The notes below the pieces were generated by a model. The model made no database searches. It worked only from the letters and a program-made list of their open reading frames with translations, and was not told the origin of the DNA. The translations under genes were made by a program, and so were the position numbers. Positions 57,370 to 64,000 of a stretch of DNA of 64,000 nt are shown here, piece after piece. Source of the DNA: Merluccius polli (taxonomy: Eukaryota; Chordata; Actinopteri; Gadiformes; Merlucciidae); assembly GCA_030340625.1 (NCBI GenBank), contig JAOPHQ010002286.1, positions 62,001 to 126,000 of the forward strand, in the 5' to 3' direction. How positions within the stretch are numbered: position 1 is the first letter of the stretch; the number at the start of each line of letters is the position of its first letter.

Positions 57370-57765
57370 GTGACCATGAAGGACAGCACACCGAGAGAGA
57401 GGCTTTTAACATCATCATCCTTACCCCAACACGAGGAGTCTCCCCCAGCCCCAACAACCCAACATGAGGAGTCTCCCCCAGCCCCAACAACCCAACAGGA
57501 GGAGTCTCCCCCAGCCCCAACAGCCCAACAAGTGGAGTCTCCCCCAGCCCCACCAGGAGACTCCCAACTTTCACCCACCGGGACCCCATCCAGCCTTTCA
57601 TTCTCTCCACACAGTCCGGATTCCCCATTCCCCCATTTTCTGGATTTCCAACTCACACCACGCCCAAATCCCATTTTTTCTCCCCTAAATCCCCCTCCTC
57701 GTCCAGCCCCACGTCACAGAGCCCCCCCACCTCCTCTGACTCAGATAATCTGTGAGTCGGACTGA
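57370..57765 (+). other. LINE linker with 36-bp tandem repeats, Pro-rich frame
   Basis: Four units of EESPPAPTTQ (57430-57555, 36-bp period) lead to a long Pro/Ser stretch, then a stop at 57763 just before the endonuclease ORF. It may be the spacer or the start of ORF2 in a different frame. Confidence 0.55.
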
Positions 57766-58455
57766 TACGTGCCGGGTCCAGGCTGCAATACTGATACCAA
57801 TAATGTTCTCCTCCAGGAAAAGTCAGGGCCCTATGGAGTTCAGATAGCCTTCTCAATCCCTGTGATGACAGTTAACAGAAGAATGGTTAAACTGGTGAGA
57901 AATAAAAAGGGTAAATCTGCCAATTTATTAAGTATAGCATGTCAACTTCGAAATATACCAGTGTCTCCTGCTATCTCCACAAGATTAGCTTTACTCAATA
58001 TCAGATCACTAGTCAACAAATCACTGTTAGTTAATGACGTCATTATGACCTATGATCTAGATTTTTTACTTCTTAGTGAAACATGGCTGACTGAATGTAG
58101 CTGTTGTGCTATTCTCAATGAGCCAGCATCAACAAATTTCAGTTTTATGAACAAGTGTCGAACTGGTAAGAAAGGCGGGGGAGTTGCTGCCATTTTTAAA
58201 TCTGTATTTCAGTGCAAGAAAATTACGTTAGGTGATTTTAGCTCTTTTGAATATCTCTGTTTTTTACTAAAAGGTGATCCAAAAGTCCTTTTTTTAATCA
58301 TTTATAGACCTCCAAGATACTCAGGAAAATTCATTGATTGCTGAACTGCTGTCAATTATCTGCACTGATTACAACTTTTTCATCATAACAGGGGATTTTA
58401 ACATTCACGTAGACAATAACATGGACAGTAATGCCAAAGAACTCTCTGCTCTACT

Positions 58456-58946
58456 TAGGGATGGGAATCGAAAACCGGTTCTTGTTGAGAACCGGTTCCC
58501 AGTGTTTCAATTCCTTGGAATCGTTTGCCAATTTCGCAAACGATTCCCTTATCGATTCCAGTGGACGCGAATGACGTCACCACGCACGTTGCGTAGCGAC
58601 TCCAGTGCAGCCAGCAGTCAACAGTAAACATGGCGCCCAAGCGGTACAAACGCTCCAAAGTTTGGTTACACTTCACAAGAAAAGACGACAACAGGGCAAC
58701 TTGCAATACTTGCAACGTGGATATTTCCTCAATGGGAGGAAATACTTCCAACATGCAAAAACATTTGCGCACACAGCATGCGATAACGATTTCTGAATGT
58801 CGCGTTTTCGATGCGCTCTGGACGAACATCACTGAATCCTTTTTTTCCAAATGAGAATCGATAAGAGAATCGATAAAGAACCGAATCGTTAAGCGGAATC
58901 GAAAATGGAATCGGAATCGGAAAAATCTTATCGATTCCCATCCCTA
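58456..58946 (+). mobile_element. hAT element in the LINE endonuclease
   Basis: Ends TAGGGATGGGAATCGAAAAC and TATCGATTCCCATCCCTA with a perfect 8-bp duplication GCTCTACT (58448-58455, 58947-58954). Rich in GAATCG subrepeats. It carries the BED finger of its parent transposase. Confidence 0.92.
58630..58854 (+). pseudogene. hAT transposase BED zinc-finger fragment
   Basis: A 74-codon frame reads KVWLHFTRKDDNRATCNTCN then NTSNMQKHLRTQHA: aromatic W/F, C-x2-C, and the L/M-x2-H-x4-H end of a BED finger, the DNA-binding N-terminus of hAT transposases. The catalytic domain is absent. Confidence 0.8.
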
Positions 58947-59120
58947 GCTCTACTTGACACTTTTGGCCTCTTGCAACATGTGAAAGGGCCCACACACACT
59001 TGAGGCCACACTCTGGACCTGGTTATCTCTAAAGGTGTTAACATTTCTTCTGTTGATGTTAAGGACTTGGCTCTTTCTGATCATTTCTGTGTGTTCTTTG
59101 ACTTACAGATCATTCCACGG

Positions 59121-59206
59121 CGTATGAACGCCGTATGAAGCTGGCAGCGCACTGGAAGGGCCCGTATCGGGTCGTGCAAGTGCTGGTTTCTGGTGGAGAA
59201 GCTGCA
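59121..59206 (+). repeat. Templated patch copied from gypsy integrase
   Basis: 59127-59206 is identical over 80 bp to 61392-61471 (gypsy integrase C-terminal region). It is preceded by CCACGG, also present at the source, and by an extra CGTATG. It fills the gap where most of the LINE RT domain is missing. Confidence 0.9.
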
Positions 59207-60920
59207 GCTCGAGTTTTAACCAGAACAAAGAGATCAGAGCACATTACTCCAGTTCTAAAGTCTTTACACTGGCTCCCAGTCAGCTATAGAATAGACTTTA
59301 AAGTTCTGCTACTGGTCTACAAATCACTGAATGGTTTAGGTCCAGAATACATGAATGACATCTTAGGGACTGTACGATATTTAGCGGGGGGGGAGGGCCG
59401 GTCGCCAGACGATCGGGTTAAAATTGTTCTGCCTGGCCCTCCCCCCTGGTAATTTTTTTTTTCCGGGGCCCTCCCCCCGGCTCAAAAAAATTCTCCTAGG
59501 CCCTCCCCGCTACGTGAATCAAATAAAATTGGTCGGAAAATGACGTTTACAAGGTTAAAACGGCCACATAAGCACACATACACACACACGGGTACACACG
59601 CAGCAAGAGCAGGGGTTTATGCCACGCTGTGCCTTGAACTTGAGAATGGGGACAAGCCTGCTTTTATCAATGTTACGAGACTCCCCCAATAATTTCACAA
59701 CTTGGCTGATGACATTGTACCTTATAGGCTATTATAAGACAAAACACAAACTACTGTGACTAAGAGCGACTAATGATCACCCTGCGATTCTTGGTCTATG
59801 CATGTGGTCAGTGGCGTCAGTTTGGTTTTAGAAGTGGTGGGGACAATAACCATAAGCTTGAGTGTGGTTTGAAAAGTGCTGGGGACCCTTATGTAAGCTA
59901 TTCATCCATTCAACGCTGCATTACAATATGCTCTACATTCGGCGCGATTGTCAACGGGGGGGGGGGGGAGCACCGGACCCGCCAGCCGCGGACCCAGCAC
60001 CGGACCCGCGGACCCGGCCGCGGACTCAGCCGCAGACCCAAGTCCACACACAGCCCGTGTGCATGCTGTGAGGATGTCATCGTGCGCGCCTATCGCATGA
60101 TTTAGACTTGACGGTTTCGGCAGACAACCCGTTCTCATCCCAACTCGTAATATAGGCCTACCGACGATTTGTCACGCCCGGGGGGGGGGGGGGGGTGTTC
60201 GTGATTGTCAACGGGAGGGGGGGGGGACCGCGGACTGATGACGGGGTTGCGCGATCGTAACCACTGACGGCGGGGGGGGGGGGAATAAAAAAATAAAAAA
60301 GGTGCCGGATCCACCGTTGGAGGTGCCGGAACATATTCCGGCGTGTTCCGGCCCAAATTAAGCCCTGGATACTGACGCCAAAGGTACCCTCCCGCGTCTG
60401 TGTGAAACGATCTGGGGTCTCATAAACCCTTTCGCGGTGGTAAGAGACGAGCAGAGTCTACAGCGTCCGCTCGCTTTGGCAAAGGAGACGTTCACTTCCT
60501 TACAGGCTATCCTATCTTTCATTTAAACATCGAACTCGGCATGAGTCATGACGATTGCCCCCCCATAAAATAATTTTCCTCGGCCCTCCCCCCAGGCCAA
60601 AAATATTCTCCTGGGCCCTCCCCTAAGGCTTAAAAAAATTATCCTAGGCCCTCCCCCCCTGACGACCGGCCCTCCCCCCCCGGTAAATATCGTACAGTCC
60701 CTTAGTAGAATACAAACCCAGTAGGGCTCTGAGATCTACTGACTCAGGTCAGATAGTGAAGCACAGAGTTCAAACTAAACATGGTGAAGCAGCTTTTAGC
60801 TGTTATGCTGCACAAAACTGGAACAAACTACCAGCTGAACTGAAATCAGCCCCAACTGTGAACATTTTTAAATCCAGGCTAAAAACACTTCTCTTCTCCT
60901 GTGCTTATGATTGAGCTCGT
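59207..60920 (+). pseudogene. L2 LINE RT C-terminal end, split by a transposon
   Basis: ARVLTRTKRSEHITPVLKSL then HWLPVSYRIDFKVLLLVYKS and GLGPEYMNDIL (to 59365), resumed after the transposon as VEYKPSRALRSTDSGQI and AFSCYAAQNWNKLPAELKSA to about 60915. This is the conserved C-terminal tail of L2 ORF2. The RT palm itself has been deleted. Confidence 0.85.
59366..60701. mobile_element. TTA-TSD transposon (Harbinger-like) in the LINE
   Basis: Inverted ends GGGACTGTACGATATTTA and TAAATATCGTACAGTCCC, flanked by TTA (59363-59365, 60702-60704); removing it restores the LINE frame. The subterminal zones have repeats of GGCCCTCCCCCC. Inside are nested poly-G/GTTGAC repeats and half of the foldback element seen at 25261-25622. 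No transposase. Confidence 0.85.
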
Positions 60921-61039
60921 TCAAAGCACTTTAAATTGTAAATTTTAATTGCACTATGTAATCATGGTTTTATGCTGCTCTTATAGTATTTTATTTCTTT
61001 CTATTCTTCTATTCTTTTATTTTTTTTGTTTGTTTGTTT

Positions 61040-61106
61040 TATGTAAAGCGCATTGAGTTGCCATTGTGTATGAAATGTGCTATATAAATAAAGCTGCCTT
61101 GCCTTG
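61040..61106 (+). repeat. L2 LINE 3' terminus
   Basis: TGTAAAGCGCATTGAGTTGC, then GTGCTATATAAATAAAGCTG and CCTTGCCTTG. This conserved tail is the site recognised by the LINE's own RT in related elements. Confidence 0.85.
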
Positions 61107-61746
61107 CCTCTAAACATGCCAGCACCCGGTTCACTCCCTTCTACCTCATGCACGGACGTGAGGCACGGGTTCCTGCGGATGTGCTGGTGCCCGCTAGTGC
61201 ACGGGACTCCCGGGGCACTGGGTCCCAGATGGATTATGCATCCACCATTGCAGAGCGGCTAGAGTCAGCCTTCAGCACAGCCAGGCTTAACTCTGCAGAG
61301 GCTCATGAGAGACAGAAACTGTACTATGACGAGGGTAGCTGTCACCGTCCCTATGGTGTAGGTGTGCTGGTGTGGCTGAATAATCCCACGGAACGCCGTA
61401 TGAAGCTGGCAGCGCACTGGAAGGGCCCGTATCGGGTCGTGCAAGTGCTGGTTTCTGGTGGAGAAGCTGCACTAACATATCGCATCATGAACCCTCTCGA
61501 ACCGATGGAGCGGGCGCAGGTGGTTCATCATGACAGACTGAAACCGTACACTCTGCCATTGCTGGCACAGACTGTTCCTGCCACGCCTGGGGCCTTCATG
61601 TCTCCTCCTGCCGTCGAGTCTTCAACAGTTCGCCGGCTCCCACAAAGCGGGGATCGGCCTCAGGCTGGTGAGTTGGACAATGGACTGTGTGGGGACTCGC
61701 CGGAGCTCAGATCTGGACGGTCTCGTGGGGGGCGAGTGGTGCGTCA

Positions 61747-62971
61747 TAGTGATGGGTCGTTCGCGAACGAACCAGTTCGAACGAACGACTCTTTAAAGTT
61801 AACGAACTGACCTCGTTCGCCACTCTCGTTCGTCTCGTTCGTCTCGTTCGCTGAGTCTCTCTGACGCGCTGATTCGCGGCGCCGCTGATTCTCGAGTCGT
61901 TCGCTGACTGATTGGCTCGAGGACTGAGACGTCACTCACGACTCGTCATCACGAGAGCCAGCCAATGTATGTTGTTTGTCTGTCTGTGAGTCTAAGACGC
62001 TTTCGAATGGTTGACACATTAACAATACCACTTTCACATTTGAATATTGCCTTTTACATTTACATATCAGTGAAATGGTAAATACATGCTGTCTTTGTAT
62101 TTTCTGTGTCATGCCAGATTAATAAAATATTTGAATGTCTCGTCAGTCTGTCTCGTTCTTTCATGCTTCCTTCTCACGCACGCAACCCGGCCGGGACCCC
62201 CACCTTGGTGGATCTTGGTCTTGAGTGGGGGTGGCCAATGGCCATCTTCACAATAGTAAATAAAATATGCCCAGAATAAACACAACTGTACATCATTAAC
62301 TTTAAAACTCATCATTGCTAAATCAAGTCTATTATCTTGCTGATATACATCCAATAATCTACTACGCCCCCCCCCCCCCACACACACACACACACACACA
62401 CACACATCCCGCTGCGTTTGGTTTGTCTAACTTTACCTTGAATTGGGGGAACGGGGCATTTTGATCCTGACATGTCATTATGCATACATTAAATAAATCT
62501 GTTGAACTCAAATTAAATACATATGTTAACATATTCAACCAGACACAATGTTGTATTTGCTATTAACAAATTTATTAACACAATCATTTGCACCATTGCA
62601 CGATTGTGAATCGTGATTTCGTGATTAGTTAGTAAATGAGAAGAACGAGGGAGTCCGAGACCGACTCAGCTGCATTCGTGATTCGTTTGAATGTTGTGAA
62701 CGAGGAGGAGCCGAGTCTGACCGACTCGGCTGGCATTCGCCGTTCGCGAATGACAGCCGAGTCGTTCGCGATTCGCGAATTGAGAACGAGGGAGGAGCTA
62801 AGTGAACGACTGAACGACTGAACGAGTCAGTGAATGATTCAGCACTACCGGAAACACGAACGAACGAACGAACGAACGAACGAACGAACGAACGAACGAA
62901 CGAACGACTCTCTGTGGCGAACTGAACGACGCGAACTGATTCGCGCAAACGACTCATGAAATCCATCACTA
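61747..62971. mobile_element. hAT MITE (TAGTGATGGGTCGTTCG ends)
   Basis: Ends TAGTGATGGGTCGTTCGCG and GACTCATGAAATCCATCACTA with a perfect 8-bp duplication GTGCGTCA (61739-61746, 62972-62979). The ends are packed with GTTCG/CGAAC subrepeats. A (CA)n tract (62380-62405) and a (CGAA)n array are inside. Confidence 0.92.
62858..62906. repeat. (CGAA)n microsatellite
   Basis: About 12 units, grown from the GAACGA subrepeats of the hAT end. Confidence 0.95.
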
Positions 62972-63014
62972 GTGCGTCATCCGTCCCATTTGCAGGACTT
63001 TGTTATGTTTTGAA

Positions 63015-63429
63015 GTTACGGTGTTCTGGGCTGGGCAATGCAGTGAAGCCTTGCACAGTAAAAGCTTTAAAAAAAAAAAAGAATGTTTTTGTTAATTTTA
63101 TTTCGGGCTAGGTTTCATTTGTATAGCCTCCAGGTGTTGCATAAATGGTTGGCAGTATTTGTAGTGTGTACATTTGGGGTGGTCCACTTGTTGCATGGTG
63201 ACAATGTAGTTTGCACTTAACCACTGCTTAGAAGGTTTACGGTCCAGGTAATTGTATACTTGTATATTTTGATTATCTGTGTTTACTGTATTCTGGTCCT
63301 TTTGGGATTACAGGTAATAGGACGTTTGTTTTGTTTGTTTGTTTTTTGTTTTTTTTGCAGATTGTGTTGTTTTGTCCTTGGTTCGGTTTTAGGTGAAACG
63401 TGGACGTTTCTTATTGAGGGGGGGACGTG
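63015..63429 (+). other. Gypsy 3' untranslated region and polypurine tract
   Basis: Non-coding after pol, with poly-T-rich stretches. It ends TATTGAGGGGGGGACG just before the LTR; the G-rich run at about 63416-63425 is the plus-strand primer. Confidence 0.75.
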
Positions 63430-63653
63430 TGTAACAGACTGTTCTGTGTTTATGTGTGAAATGGGGGGTGTGTCCCTCTGGGTTGCCGTAGGGCGGAAGT
63501 ACGCAGGGTTTACCGCGTGTGTTGTGTAGGTGGTTTTGGAGTTGGAAGAATAAAGTGAGCAGAGCTGCTACTGGGCACACCATCTCGTCTCTTGTCCCGT
63601 TGATTGGTTTCTATATCCCTACAGTATAGGCGAACCCAGAACGCTCGGCTACA
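63430..63653 (+). repeat. Gypsy 3' LTR
   Basis: Matches the 5' LTR except for two substitutions (at the GTACGC(A/G)GGG site and the AAAGT(G/C)AGC site) and a 5-bp gap. Confidence 0.95.
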
Positions 63654-63657
63654 ATAG

Positions 63658-64000
63658 CATACCGCTACATTTGCATTGTCTACAAACCAAATTAAATGTT
63701 TAACTATGACAAAACACAATAATGTAATGTTAAACTTGGTGGTGCAAGCTATGTTGTATTTCGAGCAAAAGACTTCATAAGATAGCCAGTGTCCCTGATT
63801 GTTAATTAGATGGATTATTGACCAGATATTTGTATCCATCCAATGATGTAAGTGGAGAGATTTGCCATTACACAGCACATAACTGTTGTTCCAAATGGGG
63901 GTTTGGTGTGGGGTGAAATTGTGTGTGTACACGAGTTTCCAGCATAACACCTATTTATGAAATAAGGACAGTTTGATTGGCAATTTTTCAACCTGAAAAT
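63658..64000. other. No gene recognised
   Basis: Unique-looking flank after the gypsy element. The 146-codon minus-strand frame (63950-63510) overlaps the LTR and has no family motif. Confidence 0.4.

Larger units (their letters stand above)
57769..59110 (+). pseudogene. L2 LINE endonuclease, split by an hAT
   Basis: The first part (57769-58344) has STRLALLNIRSLVNKSLLVN, LDFLLLSETWLTE, KKGGGVAAIFKS and FLIIYRPPRYSG. The next (58334-58455) has FFIITGDFNIHVDNNMDSN, the GDFN active-site block. After the hAT it resumes at 58955 with LDTFGLLQHVKGPTHT, a stop, then HTLDLVISKGVN and LALSDHFCVFFDL, the SDH block. It nicks target DNA for primed reverse transcription. A frameshift, a stop and the insertion disable it. 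Confidence 0.87.
55967..61106 (+). mobile_element. L2-type LINE inserted in gypsy integrase
   Basis: The LINE has an ORF1, a linker, an endonuclease, a heavily deleted RT and the standard L2 3' end GTAAAGCGCATTGAGTTGCC then ATAAAGCTGCCTTGCC. The 5-bp duplication CCTCT lies at 55962-55966 and 61107-61111. The gypsy integrase reads through when the LINE is removed. Inside it are an hAT (58456-58946), a templated filler (59121-59206) and a TTA-TSD transposon (59366-60701). Confidence 0.88.
61107..63014 (+). pseudogene. Gypsy integrase C-terminal part, split by an hAT
   Basis: After the LINE the frame reads FTPFYLMHGREARVPADVLV, LVWLNNPTERRMKLAAHWKG, PYRVVQVLVSGGEAALTYRI and VVHHDRLKPYTLP, the chromodomain-less GPY/F-type C-terminus of vertebrate gypsy integrase. 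At 61746 it meets the hAT; after it (62972) the frame ends RHPSHLQDFVMF and stop at about 63012. Confidence 0.88.
51339..63653 (+). mobile_element. Young Ty3/gypsy LTR retrotransposon, multiply interrupted
   Basis: LTRs at 51339-51567 and 63430-63653 are flanked by the 4-bp duplication ATAG (51335-51338, 63654-63657). The LTRs differ by two substitutions and one 5-bp indel by my count, so insertion is recent. Order: LTR, tRNA-Leu-type primer site, gag, protease, RT, RNase H, integrase, polypurine tract, LTR; no env. A 5.1-kb L2 LINE (55967-61106) and an hAT MITE (61747-62971) interrupt the integrase region. The element's own length without them is about 5.9 kb, normal for gypsy. Confidence 0.93.

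Noticed and set aside
45300..64000. Search for the preceding GABA-A exons (ligand-binding Cys loop, LDEQNC)
   Set aside because: No minus-strand match was seen; the upstream exons are probably beyond the window.

Overview
This window is vertebrate nuclear DNA, almost certainly from a teleost fish. It holds split exons with consensus splice sites, many (CA)n and (TA)n microsatellites, and a dense load of fish-type mobile elements: hAT and PIF/Harbinger MITEs, Ty3/gypsy, BEL/Pao, L2/CR1-type LINEs and a tRNA-derived SINE. There is no bacterial or viral gene organisation and no CRISPR array.

The one host gene I can support is the 3' half of a GABA-A receptor beta-subunit gene on the minus strand, closest to beta-2 (gabrb2-like). 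Four constitutive exons are visible: 45141-45278 (end of the ligand-binding domain), 31013-31165 (TM1), 26060-26304 (TM2, TM3 and the start of the cytoplasmic loop) and 20918-21265 (rest of the loop, TM4, stop). A fifth open exon of 47 codons, 22970-23110, has good splice sites and phase 0 at both ends, so it looks like an alternative cassette in the large cytoplasmic loop. Earlier exons must lie beyond 64000. The unique AT-rich DNA from about 16900 to 20917 is probably the 3' UTR and downstream flank.

Layout. 1-1130: decayed endogenous-retrovirus pol, minus strand. 1821-16249: transposon-rich flank with hAT elements, two opposite copies of one 2-bp-TSD element carrying a Myb/SANT remnant, a gypsy integrase split by a solo LTR, and a Harbinger element with a HARBI1-like remnant. 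16250-45280: the GABA-A gene; its introns hold Harbinger and hAT MITEs, a young non-autonomous LTR element (26416-27779), a MULE-like MITE, a SINE and a degraded BEL/Pao element (about 35700-39870, opposite strand). 45850-50350: an L2/CR1-type LINE on the minus strand, broken by an hAT and a solo LTR. 51339-63653: a young gypsy element with near-identical LTRs, itself interrupted by a 5.1-kb L2 LINE and an hAT MITE; the LINE in turn carries an hAT, a TTA-TSD element and an 80-bp patch copied from the gypsy integrase.

The genes do not form one pathway. The locus is a neuronal ion-channel gene overlaid by serial transposition. Many insertions can be delimited to the base because their target-site duplications (TSDs) are intact, which gives an order of events. 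The points most worth checking are the 47-codon cassette exon (its end resembles the following exon), the dinucleotide tract forming the last exon's acceptor, a young sense LTR element 110 bp from exon TM2/TM3 that carries poly(A) hexamers, and the templated filler inside the nested LINE.
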